NCBI RefSeq assembly: GCF_009707325.1
Contig: NZ_CP046103.1
Span: forward strand, 4,848,951 to 4,912,950
DNA from: Pseudomonas sp. IB20
GTDB lineage: Bacteria > Pseudomonadota > Gammaproteobacteria > Pseudomonadales > Pseudomonadaceae
Direction of reading: 5' to 3'
Length of the DNA stretch: 64,000 nt
The notes beneath the pieces were generated by a model. It was not told where the DNA came from, did not search any database, and worked only from the letters and a program-made list of their open reading frames with translations. The position numbers were made by a program, and so were the translations under genes. Position 1 is the first letter of the stretch. Each line of letters begins with the position of its first letter. Shown piece after piece: positions 16,868 to 26,665 of this stretch.

Positions 16868-17863
16868 ATGAACCTACCCGTGCCCTCCCTACGTTCCGAC
16901 GACGGCGATGAGCTGGCTGCCTTGTGCAAGGCCGCTGGTGATCCGTTGCGCCTGAACGTATTGCGCGCACTGGCCAACGACTCTTTCGGTGTATTGGAAC
17001 TGGCGCAGATCTTCGCCATCGGCCAGTCCGGCATGAGCCACCACCTCAAGGTCTTGGCCCAGGCCGATCTGGTGGCTACTCGCCGTGAAGGCAATGCGAT
17101 TTTTTACCGCCGCGCCCTGCCCCACACTGAACTGCTCGGCGGCAAGCTGCACACCGCCCTGCTCGAAGAAGTGGACAACTTGAGCCTGCCGACTGAAGTG
17201 CAGTCGCGCATCAGCCAAGTCCACGGGCAACGCGCCGCTGCCAGCCAGGACTTTTTCTCACGGGTCGCCGAGAAGTTTCGCGCCCAGCAGGACTTGATCG
17301 CAGGGTTGCCGCAGTACCGCGAAAGCGTACTGGCACTGTTGGACAAGCTAGGCTTCAGTGATGAGGCCACGGCGCTGGAAGTCGGCCCTGGTGATGGCGG
17401 TTTCCTGCCAGAACTGGCACGCCGCTTTGCGCAGGTCACCGCGCTGGATAACAGCCCGGCGATGCTCGAACTGGCGCGCCAGCTCTGTGAGCGCGAAGCA
17501 CTGGGCAACGTCAGCCTGCAGCTGGCGGACGCGTTGAATGACACCAGCCTGCGGGCCGATTGCGTGGTGCTGAACATGGTCTTGCACCATTTCGCCGCCC
17601 CTGCCGACGCCCTCAAGCAGATGGCAAATTTGCTGCAACCCGGCGGTAGCCTGCTGGTCACAGATTTATGCAGCCACAACCAGAGTTGGGCCAAGGAGGC
17701 CTGCGGTGATCTCTGGTTGGGTTTTGAACAGGACGATCTGGCCCGTTGGGCCACCGCTGCGGGACTCGTTCCCGGGGAAAGCCTCTATGTAGGTTTACGT
17801 AATGGTTTCCAGATTCAGGTCCGCCATTTTCAGCGGCCGGCTGGCGACACTCACCATCGGTAA
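16868..17863 (+). CDS. ArsR-family regulator fused to a SAM-dependent methyltransferase
   Basis: A 331-residue two-domain protein. Residues about 12-95 are an ArsR winged helix (recognition helix IGQSGMSHHLKVLAQADLVA), lacking the metal-binding ELCVCDL motif of metal sensors. Residues about 150-325 are a class I methyltransferase with SAM-binding motif I EVGPGDGGFL (171-180), an acidic Asp at ALDNS and a C-terminal beta-strand region. It lies 19 bases upstream of metK and downstream of a perfect palindrome. It therefore probably senses SAM or S-adenosylhomocysteine and controls metK. Whether it still methylates anything is unknown. ATG 16868 has no strong ribosome binding site. Confidence 0.85.
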   Translation: MNLPVPSLRSDDGDELAALCKAAGDPLRLNVLRALANDSFGVLELAQIFAIGQSGMSHHLKVLAQADLVATRREGNAIFYRRALPHTELLGGKLHTALLEEVDNLSLPTEVQSRISQVHGQRAAASQDFFSRVAEKFRAQQDLIAGLPQYRESVLALLDKLGFSDEATALEVGPGDGGFLPELARRFAQVTALDNSPAMLELARQLCEREALGNVSLQLADALNDTSLRADCVVLNMVLHHFAAPADALKQMANLLQPGGSLLVTDLCSHNQSWAKEACGDLWLGFEQDDLARWATAAGLVPGESLYVGLRNGFQIQVRHFQRPAGDTHHR

Positions 17864-17882
17864 ATATCAGGAAAACATCGAG

Positions 17883-19073
<1,191 letters not shown>

Positions 19074-19088
19074 TCGCTCGCGGTACAC

Positions 19089-19123
19089 AAAGCCCTGTCG
19101 GGTTACCGGCGGGGCTTTTTTAT
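19089..19123 (+). terminator. Intrinsic terminator after metK
   Basis: Stem AAGCCCTGTCGGG/CCGGCGGGGCTT (with one G-U pair in RNA) around a short loop, followed by a run of T. Confidence 0.88.
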
Positions 19124-19290
19124 TGCCGGATGATTAACCAGCGATGCTCATGTTTTTGGATCCAATGCTTGCAGGCCAAATAATGGCCCTCTAGAATCCG
19201 CGCCCTCTCGGGCCCTTCACCTTACTTGGATATTGCCCTGCGCCAGCCCGGGACAGATAAACGCGCAGGCAATCGAACATTGAGGTTTTC

Positions 19291-19638
19291 ATGCGCATTT
19301 CCACGCTCGCCCCTGCCGCCCTTCTGCTCAGCCTGTTCACCCTGCCGGCGCATGCCGCCGACCTGAGCGCATTGAGTGGCGCCCTGAGCTCCCAATTGGG
19401 CGGCAACTCCGGCAACTGCCAGCAGCAAGCCAAAGACCTGCAAACCAAGATCGATGCCGCCGAAGCCGCGAACGACACCCTGAAAGTGAAGGCGTTTAAA
19501 GCAGCGCAGGACCAGGTCAACAAAGGTTGCAACAAACTTGCTGAAACCCAAGCCAAAGTCGACGCCAAGCAGCAAACACAGGAAGCTAAGGCCGATAAGA
19601 ACGACACCGTGAAAGCACTGGGCGGTCTGTTCAAGTAA
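19291..19638 (+). CDS. Small exported protein, DUF1090-like
   Basis: A 115-residue protein with a clear Sec signal (MRISTLAPAALLLSLFTLPAHA, cut after AHA). The mature part is highly helical and charged, with two cysteines spaced like DUF1090 (NCQQQAKDLQ and NKGCNKLAE). The tail is Lys/Gln/Ala-rich. It is related in layout to the DUF1090 protein at 21469-21864, and LigB lies between them. A periplasmic helical protein is expected; function is unknown. Bases 19124-19290 before it hold no other feature I can support. Confidence 0.72.
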   Translation: MRISTLAPAALLLSLFTLPAHAADLSALSGALSSQLGGNSGNCQQQAKDLQTKIDAAEAANDTLKVKAFKAAQDQVNKGCNKLAETQAKVDAKQQTQEAKADKNDTVKALGGLFK

Positions 19639-19653
19639 TCTGAAACACCCGGT

Positions 19654-19683
19654 AAAAAGCCCCGCACTGGCGGGGCTTTTTTA
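19654..19683 (+). terminator. Intrinsic terminator
   Basis: AAAAAGCCCCG-CACTGG-CGGGGCTTTTTT hairpin with a T run, 15 bases after the stop codon of the small exported protein. Confidence 0.92.
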
Positions 19684-19736
19684 TGGCGGTGTGGATCACT
19701 TAGGCTGGGCACCCTTCTCGAGCAAGGATGCTCATC

Positions 19737-21398
19737 GTGCGTTTACTGATTACGCTTTTACTCAGCGCCCTACCTTTTTTGGCGTGGGCCGAAGAATGCC
19801 CCGAAGAAGCCCGCTCACAGGTCGACACTCTGGCGGAACAGATCAAGCTGTGGGATGACAGCTATCACCGACTTGGCCAATCCCCGGTCAGCGACGAGCT
19901 CTACGATCAGGCCCGCCTGCGCCTGGCTCACTGGCGCCAATGTTTCACCCAAACGCCAAAGGCGGCTGACAACCCTCTGGCGAGTTCACGGGGTACGCAA
20001 CCGCACCCGGTCGCTCATACCGGTCTGGAAAAGCTGTTGAATGAGCAGGCAGTCGATGACTGGCTCAGGACACGCCGAGACGTGTGGGTTCAACCCAAGG
20101 TCGACGGCGTTGCAGTGACATTGGTCTATCGCCAGGGCCGGTTGAGCCGACTTATCAGCCGAGGTAATGGCCTGCTCGGCCAGGACTGGTCAACTGCCGC
20201 ACGGCAGATCCCGGGCATCCTCCAGCAACTGCCTGAGCCCATCAACCTGGTGCTGCAAGGCGAACTCTACTGGCGCCTCGACGATCATGTGCAGTCAACC
20301 GATGGCGGGCTGAATGCACGCAGCAAAGTGGCCGGTTTGATGAACCGCCGGCAGCTGAGCGATACCGAGGCTGCGAGGATCGGCTTATTCGTCTGGGCCT
20401 GGCCTGACGGCCCAACCGACTTCACCGAGCGCCTGGACACCTTGGCGCGCTGGGGCTTTACCGACAGCCGTCGCTACAGCCAGCCTATCGAAAACATCAC
20501 CGATGCCGCGCACTGGCGCACGTACTGGTACAACCACCCACTGCCATTCGCCAGCGATGGCGTGGTGTTGCACCAAGCGTTGCGCGCACCCGCCAAACGC
20601 TGGCAAGCCAGCACGCCTTACTGGGCGGTCGCCTGGAAGTACCCGGCCGCCAAAGCGCTGGCGCTGGTGCGCAAGGTACAGTTCAAGATCGGCCGCACCG
20701 GGCGCATTACACCTATCCTGGAACTGGAGCCGGTGCAACTGGACGATCGGCAAATCAGCCGCGTCAGCGTCGGCTCGCTGAAACGCTGGCAAACGCTGGA
20801 TATCCGGCCCGGCGATCAGGTGTCCATCAGCCTTGCCGGCCAAGTGATCCCACAGTTGGAGCAGGTGATCCTGCGCAATGAAACCAGGGTGCAGGTGCAA
20901 GCGCCCGATGCACGGGACTTTCACGCGTTGAGCTGCTGGCAACTGGACCCCGGCTGTGAGGAACAATTGCTGGCGCGCCTGGCCTGGTTAAGCGGCAGCC
21001 AGGGCTTGTCCTTGCCGCATATCGGCCGCGAGACCTGGAACGCCTTGATCCAGGCGGGTCTAATCGTAGGCATTCTCGATTGGTTGACCCTGGATGCGGC
21101 AGAGCTTGCTAACATTGAGGGCTTCGGTGATCGCAGCCGTGCGCGATTGCTCAACAGCCTTCAAAGCGCGCGGCAACGGCCCTTTGCACAATGGCTTAAA
21201 GCCCTGGGCGTACCGCCTTCGGCACGTAACGACCTGGCTGGCGGCTGGCAGACCCTGGCCGCCAAAGACACCCAGGCCTGGCTGGCTACCGACGGCATCG
21301 GCCCGGGCCGCGCAGCGCAACTGAGCGCTTTTTTTCGCGACCCGCAGGTACAGGCTTTGGCTGAAACATTACGCGTGGCGGGGGTTGAAGGGTTTTAA
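19737..21398 (+). CDS. ligB: NAD+-dependent DNA ligase LigB
   Basis: A 553-residue LigB-type ligase. It has the adenylation Lys in KVDG (Lys about 121), the downstream nucleotidyltransferase motifs (ARSKVAGLM region, ASDGVVL, WAVAWKYP), an OB-fold and helix-hairpin-helix repeats (GFGDRSRARLL, GIGPGRAAQL). It lacks the zinc finger and BRCT domain of LigA. The N-terminus reads MRLLITLLLSALPFLAWA, like a signal peptide. GTG 19737 is preferred because AAGGA lies 8 bases upstream; ATG 19728 overlaps that AAGGA and adds three residues. Its role beyond LigA is unclear. Confidence 0.88.
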   Translation: MRLLITLLLSALPFLAWAEECPEEARSQVDTLAEQIKLWDDSYHRLGQSPVSDELYDQARLRLAHWRQCFTQTPKAADNPLASSRGTQPHPVAHTGLEKLLNEQAVDDWLRTRRDVWVQPKVDGVAVTLVYRQGRLSRLISRGNGLLGQDWSTAARQIPGILQQLPEPINLVLQGELYWRLDDHVQSTDGGLNARSKVAGLMNRRQLSDTEAARIGLFVWAWPDGPTDFTERLDTLARWGFTDSRRYSQPIENITDAAHWRTYWYNHPLPFASDGVVLHQALRAPAKRWQASTPYWAVAWKYPAAKALALVRKVQFKIGRTGRITPILELEPVQLDDRQISRVSVGSLKRWQTLDIRPGDQVSISLAGQVIPQLEQVILRNETRVQVQAPDARDFHALSCWQLDPGCEEQLLARLAWLSGSQGLSLPHIGRETWNALIQAGLIVGILDWLTLDAAELANIEGFGDRSRARLLNSLQSARQRPFAQWLKALGVPPSARNDLAGGWQTLAAKDTQAWLATDGIGPGRAAQLSAFFRDPQVQALAETLRVAGVEGF

Positions 21399-21468
21399 AC
21401 CCGGCCTTGCCACCTCTAACCCTCGGCAGAATTCACCCTGCCATTTAATTGCGTTTCTGGAGCCTCAC

Positions 21469-21864
21469 ATGAAATTCCTTGCCCCGCTTGCCTTGCTCAC
21501 CGTCGCAAGCTTCATGACTACGCCACTGCTGGCCGCTGAAGATGCACAACCCCTGGCCGGCTGCGCCGCCAAGCGCCAAGCCATCAGCACCCAGATCGAG
21601 CAAGCCAAGGCCCATGGCAACAGCGAACAACAGGCAGGCCTGGAAAAAGCCCTGAGTGAAGTCACCGCCCATTGCACCGACGCGTCCTTGCGTAAAGAGC
21701 GTGAAAACAAAGTGCTCGACGCCAAGCACGAAGTCAGCCGCCGTCAGGCCGACCTCGACAAAGCCATGAAAAAGGGCGATGCGGACAAGATCAACAAGCG
21801 CAAAGACAAGCTCGCCCAGTCGCGCAAAGAACTGCAGGACGCCGTCGAAGAACTCGACCAGTAA
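21469..21864 (+). CDS. DUF1090 periplasmic protein
   Basis: A 131-residue exported protein. The signal peptide MKFLAPLALLTVASFMTTPLLA ends at LLAAED, followed by the DUF1090 pattern: CAAKRQAISTQIEQAKAHGN, a second conserved Cys in VTAHC, then a long charged coiled-coil-like helix. E. coli YqjC is the known relative; function is not established. Start 21469 is taken from the signal peptide; the longer in-frame start overlaps ligB. It ends 6 bases from the convergent cytochrome gene. Confidence 0.82.
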   Translation: MKFLAPLALLTVASFMTTPLLAAEDAQPLAGCAAKRQAISTQIEQAKAHGNSEQQAGLEKALSEVTAHCTDASLRKERENKVLDAKHEVSRRQADLDKAMKKGDADKINKRKDKLAQSRKELQDAVEELDQ

Positions 21865-21870
21865 GCCCGG

Positions 21871-22323
21871 TCAGTGGTCCCGAAACTGTTTATGGCAAGC
21901 CGTGCAGGCATCTTCGACTTTCTGCACCGCAGGCCCCAGATTGCTGGCCTTGTAAGGCTGCACCTGGCTTGCGATCACCAATTCACCGGTGGCCGTTTCA
22001 AGGTTTCGGGCCAGTTCCTGGAAACGTGCCTGTTGCTGCCACACGTTGTCCTTGGCGCTGGTGTGATCTTCTTCGCGCACGCTCGGGAAATGTTTCCACG
22101 GTTCGTGGGACAACGCATCGAGCTTGACCGCGCCTTCGGCGAACTTCGCGCCGTCGAACGGCAGACGCCCACGCAACATGCCGCCCAGGTCTTCGCCGGT
22201 CTTGAGCATCTGTTTGAAAATCGCCTTGCGCTGACCCAAGGGCGAGTTCGGATCAACACCGCCACAGGCGGACAAGGCCAGGCAGGCCAGCAATACCAGG
22301 GTCAGTTTTTTAAAGGTCATCAT
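21871..22323 (-). CDS. Cytochrome c556/c'-type lipoprotein
   Basis: A 150-residue exported c-type cytochrome. The N-terminus MMTFKKLTLVLLACLALSAC has a lipobox-like LSAC, so it is probably anchored to a membrane. The single haem site CTACH lies near the C-terminus, as in the four-helix cytochrome c'/c556 family, with conserved helices before it. An N-terminal Met may serve as sixth ligand, but this cannot be told. Start 22323 or 22320; the longer 22380 start adds no plausible signal. Electron-transfer partner unknown. Confidence 0.8.
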   Translation of the reverse strand: MMTFKKLTLVLLACLALSACGGVDPNSPLGQRKAIFKQMLKTGEDLGGMLRGRLPFDGAKFAEGAVKLDALSHEPWKHFPSVREEDHTSAKDNVWQQQARFQELARNLETATGELVIASQVQPYKASNLGPAVQKVEDACTACHKQFRDH

Positions 22324-22449
22324 GGCTTCAAGGTCACGGAAAACGGCGGCCAGTATCCTCGCCCCGCCCGTAAAGGCCAATAGCCCTATTATTAATAAGG
22401 GTTGCCCAGAAGCGCTACGGCGCGGGCAATCGCTTCAGGAATTGCGTGT

Positions 22450-23631
22450 ATGAATGTCACCTTGAAACCTTGGAGCCGCCGCCTGGCCTGGGCTCTGCCG
22501 ATGATTGCACTGCTGGCCGGTTGCGATGGCGGCAAAGACGCCGGCAAAGATGAAACCGTTAAACCTCATGCCGTCGCCACCTATGTAAATGCACCGTGGG
22601 ACGCGCTGCCGGCTGTTTCCGACAGCGACCTGTTGGCCGGGTTTGAATCCTGGCGCAGCGCTTGCCAACGCCTCAAGGCTGATCCGATCTGGGGCGCGAC
22701 ATGTGCGGCGGCGACCGTGCCGGGTAATGCCCCGGCGGTGCGCAGCTTCCTCAAAGAGCGCCTGGATGTGTTCGGCCTGCGTTCGGCCGATAACACGCCC
22801 AACGGCTTGATCACCGGCTACTACGAACCGGTGTACCCCGGCAGCCTGACCGAAACCGCCACTGCCCATGTGCCGGTGTATGGCGTGCCGGATGACTTGA
22901 TCATCGTCAACCTAGAAAGCATCTACCCGGAACTCAAGGGCAAGCGCCTGCGCGGTCGCCTCGAAGGCCGTGTGCTCAAACCTTATGACGACGCCAACAC
23001 CATCAACGGCCAAGGCTCCAGCGCCAAGCCGATTGCCTGGCTGACCAACCCGATGGACCTGCAATTCCTGCAGATCCAAGGCTCGGGCCGTATTCAACTG
23101 GCGAGCGGGCGCCAACTGCGCGTGGGTTATGGCGACCAGAACGGCCACCCTTACCGCCCGATCGGCCGCTGGCTGGTGGAGCAAGGCGAACTGAAGAAAG
23201 AAGACGTGACCATGGGTGCGATCAGTGCGTGGGCCAAGGCACATCCGCAGCGCATCCCCGAACTGCTGGCGAGCAACCCCAGCTACGTATTCTTCAGTGC
23301 CCGCCCGGACAGCAATGAAGGCCCACGCGGCTCGCTGAATGTGCCGTTGACGGCCGGCTACAGCGTGGCGGTGGACCGCAAAGTGATCCCGCTCGGCAGC
23401 CTGCTATGGTTGTCGACCACCAAACCTGACGGCTCGCCGATTGCCCGACCTGTGGCCGCCCAAGACACCGGCGGGGCAATCATCGGCGAAGTGCGCGCGG
23501 ACTTGTTCTGGGGCACCGGCGATGCGGCGGGGGAATTGGCCGGGAATATGAAGCAGCAGGGGCAGATCTGGATGTTGTGGCCGAAGGGCGCGGCGTTGCC
23601 GCAGGTGCCGGATGCGCCTGCCGGAACCTGA
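22450..23631 (+). CDS. mltA: Membrane-bound lytic murein transglycosylase A
   Basis: A 393-residue outer-membrane lipoprotein (lipobox LLAGC) that cleaves peptidoglycan glycan strands, forming 1,6-anhydromuramic acid ends. The MltA domain is clear: GLITGYYEPVYPGSL, then LQIQGSGRIQL, and the 3D-like C-terminal barrel with catalytic Asp in AAQDTGGAI and RADLFWG. Start 22450 (MNVTLKPWS) is chosen to begin the signal peptide; 22402 is in frame but too long. Single gene, followed by a REP-like element. Confidence 0.93.
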   Translation: MNVTLKPWSRRLAWALPMIALLAGCDGGKDAGKDETVKPHAVATYVNAPWDALPAVSDSDLLAGFESWRSACQRLKADPIWGATCAAATVPGNAPAVRSFLKERLDVFGLRSADNTPNGLITGYYEPVYPGSLTETATAHVPVYGVPDDLIIVNLESIYPELKGKRLRGRLEGRVLKPYDDANTINGQGSSAKPIAWLTNPMDLQFLQIQGSGRIQLASGRQLRVGYGDQNGHPYRPIGRWLVEQGELKKEDVTMGAISAWAKAHPQRIPELLASNPSYVFFSARPDSNEGPRGSLNVPLTAGYSVAVDRKVIPLGSLLWLSTTKPDGSPIARPVAAQDTGGAIIGEVRADLFWGTGDAAGELAGNMKQQGQIWMLWPKGAALPQVPDAPAGT

Positions 23632-23640
23632 AGATCAAGT

Positions 23641-23720
23641 GTGGGAGCGGGCTTGCTGTGGCGAGCCCGCTCGCCACAAACAAGCCCGCTCGCTCGCCAC
23701 AAACAAGCCCGCTCGCTGCG
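23641..23720. repeat. Degenerate REP cluster
   Basis: One REP half (GTGGGAGCGGGCTTGC) followed by overlapping short repeats of GCGAGCCCGCTCGCCACAAA and ACAAGCCCGCTCGC. It lies between the convergent mltA and MAPEG genes. Confidence 0.75.
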
Positions 23721-23727
23721 TTAAGCC

Positions 23728-24114
23728 TTAGATCGAGACAAAAAAGAAACTCGCAATCAACGCCATGCCCACCGCCCACACCAGCGAGCGCAGCATCGCC
23801 CAGTCCGCCAGGTAGCAAATGACGTACAGCAAGCGGCTGGTGATAAACAACACCGCCAGCACATTGATGGTCACCAGCGAGGCCGTGCCGGCCAGGTGCG
23901 CAATGATCACCGCCGCCGAAAACGCAGGTGTCACTTCAAAGCTGTTGAGTTGCGCATTGTGGGCGCGTTTGGCGAACCCCTCGAGCGTGGCCAGGAAGCC
24001 GCGGGGGTCGTGGTTCTGGCGTGGGCCGAACTTGCCGCCGCTGAACTTGGCCACACCCGTGCACAGGTAAGGCAGGAAAATTGCGATCAACACACACCAG
24101 AAAGCCACCGTCAT
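23728..24114 (-). CDS. MAPEG-family membrane protein
   Basis: A 128-residue integral membrane protein with about four hydrophobic helices, matching the MAPEG fold (eicosanoid and glutathione metabolism family). The family's conserved RxxNxxE-like segment is visible as RAHNAQLNSFE (about 50-60). Bacterial members of this type are mostly uncharacterised; a glutathione-related detoxifying activity is possible but not shown. Starts ATG 24114. Divergent from the antiporter gene. Confidence 0.82.
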   Translation of the reverse strand: MTVAFWCVLIAIFLPYLCTGVAKFSGGKFGPRQNHDPRGFLATLEGFAKRAHNAQLNSFEVTPAFSAAVIIAHLAGTASLVTINVLAVLFITSRLLYVICYLADWAMLRSLVWAVGMALIASFFFVSI

Positions 24115-24309
24115 TACTGATTCCTTTTGTAGTTTTAGCCAGCGGTTAGAGTTTTAGCACTAAAAATGCCACGCCGCACTTAACCGCTATGAACCACGCC
24201 ACCGCAAAAGGTTCTACCGGCCTTCTGCCCCATGGCTTGCAACCTCCCGCCACTGCTGCGGTCCATCCACCCATTAACTAACGCTCACTCCACCTTCCAA
24301 GGACCCCGG

Positions 24310-25569
24310 ATGCTTGAACTTGTCGCCGCCTTCATTTGCCTCACCACCCTGCTCACGTATGTGAACTTCCGTTTTATCGGCCTGCCGCCCACCATCGGTG
24401 TGATGGTCACGGCCCTGCTGTTCTCGCTGCTCCTGCAAGGCCTGAGTTTTATCGGCTACCCAGGCCTGGAAGAACGTATCCAGCAGTTAATCGGCCAGAT
24501 CGACTTCGGCGACCTGCTGATGAATTGGATGCTGTCGTTCCTGCTGTTCGCCGGCGCCTTGCACGTCAACTTGAACGACCTGCGCAGTTACCGCTGGCCC
24601 ATCGGCCTGCTGGCGACCTTCGGCGTGTTGATTGCCACCGTGGTAATCGGCAGCTTGGCGTACTACATCTTTGCCCTGTTTGGCTGGCACGTGAGCTTCC
24701 TCTACTGCCTGCTGTTCGGCGCGCTGATTTCGCCCACCGACCCGATTGCGGTGTTGGGTGTGCTGCGAACCGCCAACGCGTCGAAACCGCTGAAAACCAC
24801 CATTGTCGGCGAGTCACTGTTCAACGACGGTACGGCCGTGGTGGTGTTTACCGTGCTGCTGGGCATCGCGCAGTTAGGCGAAACACCGACCGTGGGCGCC
24901 ACCGCCATGCTGTTCGCCCATGAGGCGATTGGCGGTGTGGTGTTCGGCGGGCTGATCGGCTACTTGGTGTACTTGATGATCAAGAGCATCGAGCAACACC
25001 AGATCGAAGTCATGCTGACCCTGGCGCTGGTGATCGGCGGCTCGGCAATGGCCACCGAACTGCACGTCTCGGCGCCGATTGCGATGGTGGTCGCTGGGCT
25101 GATCATCGGCAACCTGGGCCGCACGCTGGCGATGAACGACATGACCCGACGCTATCTGGACGGCTTCTGGGAATTGCTTGATGACATGCTCAACGCCCTG
25201 CTGTTCGCGCTGATCGGCATGGAGCTGTTGCTGTTGCCGTTCAACTGGCTGCACGTCTTGGCCGCCAGTTTGCTGGCCGTGGCGATTTTGCTCTCACGCC
25301 TACTGACCGTGGCCCCGGCGATCCTGCTGCTGCGCCGCTGGCGCACAGTGCCGCGCGGCACCATCCGCATCCTCACCTGGGGCGGCTTGCGCGGCGGGGT
25401 TTCGGTGGCACTGGCGCTGGCCTTGCCACTGGGCCCGGAGCGCGACCTGTTGCTGAGCATCACCTACATCGTGGTGCTGTCGTCGATCCTGTTGCAGGGG
25501 TTGAGCATCGGCAAGCTGGTCAAGCGCGTGACCCGGGACGAGCCCCAGGCCACGCCTGAGCCTCACTGA
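24310..25569 (+). CDS. Na+/H+ antiporter, CPA1 (NhaP-like) family
   Basis: A 419-residue inner-membrane cation/proton antiporter with about 12 hydrophobic segments. CPA1 motifs are present: GALISPTDPIAVLGVLR (ion-binding region), ESLFNDGTAVVVF (paired Asn-Asp) and the C-terminal WGGLRGGVSVALALALP. It lacks a long cytoplasmic tail. Start 24310 is preferred over 24232 since MLELVAAFICL begins the first helix. Substrate is probably Na+ or K+. Its last 89 bases are duplicated at 26498-26586. Confidence 0.88.
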   Translation: MLELVAAFICLTTLLTYVNFRFIGLPPTIGVMVTALLFSLLLQGLSFIGYPGLEERIQQLIGQIDFGDLLMNWMLSFLLFAGALHVNLNDLRSYRWPIGLLATFGVLIATVVIGSLAYYIFALFGWHVSFLYCLLFGALISPTDPIAVLGVLRTANASKPLKTTIVGESLFNDGTAVVVFTVLLGIAQLGETPTVGATAMLFAHEAIGGVVFGGLIGYLVYLMIKSIEQHQIEVMLTLALVIGGSAMATELHVSAPIAMVVAGLIIGNLGRTLAMNDMTRRYLDGFWELLDDMLNALLFALIGMELLLLPFNWLHVLAASLLAVAILLSRLLTVAPAILLLRRWRTVPRGTIRILTWGGLRGGVSVALALALPLGPERDLLLSITYIVVLSSILLQGLSIGKLVKRVTRDEPQATPEPH

Positions 25570-25648
25570 CCCTTGTTGATCTGCTGCGGATGCCTCGGGT
25601 CCGCAGCCGCTTTGCCCGGCAAGCTGCTTTCGCTGCGAATCTGCGCAT
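25481..25648. repeat. Direct repeat, copy 1 of 2 (168 bases), antiporter/yfdC junction
   Basis: Identical to 26498-26665, offset 1017 bases. The unit holds the 3' end of the antiporter gene and the 3' end of the convergent yfdC gene. Between the two copies lies an 849-base piece of an unrelated gene. Without the inserted piece and one copy, the antiporter and yfdC genes would simply be convergent neighbours. Confidence 0.95.
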
Positions 25649-26497
25649 AGGCATCATGGACTTGAACAGGAAACGGGTGAGTTCCGTGCCCCAGCCTTCC
25701 ACCGTGGTGCCGTTAGTGAAGTCCGCCGCGCCGCTCTGCTCGATCTTGAAATGCAGCGTGCTGTCTACCTTGCCCAACTGGCTTGTGGGCGTACGCGCCA
25801 GTTCGCCGCTCTGGGTCAACAACGCGGTTTTGCCCAATTCCGGAAGCGGCAAGTAGCCGGCGGCGATGGGGGTGGCGGTGGAGTCCAGATAAAGATCGAG
25901 GGCCGGGATGTAAGTGATCGCATGGTTAAGCAAACCCAAGGTCGGCACCTTTGGCAGTACGTAGGCGTCGCCCAGGTTGATCAGTGCGGGTGAGCTTTCA
26001 ATGGCCACGGCCTTGAGCAGTGCTTCAAGCAAGGCCACATGGTCCTTGCAGTCGCCATAACGGTTATCCAGCACGGCCTGCGCCGAGTGCGGCACCACGC
26101 CGCCATTGCCGATGTAAACCGCGACGTAGCGAATGTTCTTGCGCACCCAGTCACTCAATACCAACGCTTTGCTGCGTGGTGTGTCCAGGTTGGCGGTGAG
26201 TTTCTTGGCCAGTTGGGTAATGGCCGGTGTTACCTCGACCTGCGCCCTGGCAGCGTACGCCTGGGCAAATTGTTTGTAGTCGGTGAACGTCGACACCGCC
26301 AGACGCTGGCCGTAATCCGTGTAGGCAACAGAGCCGACTTCAACGCGATTTTTCTCGGTGGGCTCCAGGTCCCAACGGTAGATTTTGCGCCCGTTGGCGG
26401 TGGTCGGTTCGGTGGCTTTGAAGCCCCTCACGTCAGCGAACAAGGGCATGTCAGCCGGCATGTCGTAGGTCAAGTGGCTCTGCTGGTTCTCGTAGAA
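25649..26497 (-). pseudogene. Internal fragment of a DUF3857/transglutaminase-like gene
   Basis: On the minus strand an open frame of about 283 codons reads as the middle of a DUF3857-transglutaminase protein. It enters mid-domain (FYENQQSHLTYDMPADMPLF), continues through the transglutaminase-like core with the Cys in NRYGDCKDHV and a His in NHAITYIP, and stops abruptly after LTRFLFKSMMP at the repeat boundary. There is no start codon context, and the C-terminal part is missing. Full-length family members run to 600 residues or more. It is a displaced fragment, either a misassembled join or a genuine partial insertion. Confidence 0.85.
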
Positions 26498-26665
26498 CGT
26501 CGATCCTGTTGCAGGGGTTGAGCATCGGCAAGCTGGTCAAGCGCGTGACCCGGGACGAGCCCCAGGCCACGCCTGAGCCTCACTGACCCTTGTTGATCTG
26601 CTGCGGATGCCTCGGGTCCGCAGCCGCTTTGCCCGGCAAGCTGCTTTCGCTGCGAATCTGCGCAT
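26498..26665. repeat. Direct repeat, copy 2 of 2
   Basis: Second copy of 25481-25648. It carries the intact 3' end of yfdC and a stray 3' end of the antiporter gene, preceded by the DUF3857 fragment rather than antiporter sequence. Confidence 0.95.

Noticed and set aside
25520..26473. Complete 317-residue protein on the minus strand
   Set aside because: The frame runs from the middle of a DUF3857 protein into antisense of yfdC and antiporter ends; it is a chimera, so only the DUF3857 part is annotated, as a fragment.
25481..26665. Possible insertion sequence with target-site duplication
   Set aside because: The flanking repeats are 168 bases, far longer than any target duplication, and the enclosed piece has no transposase or terminal inverted repeats.
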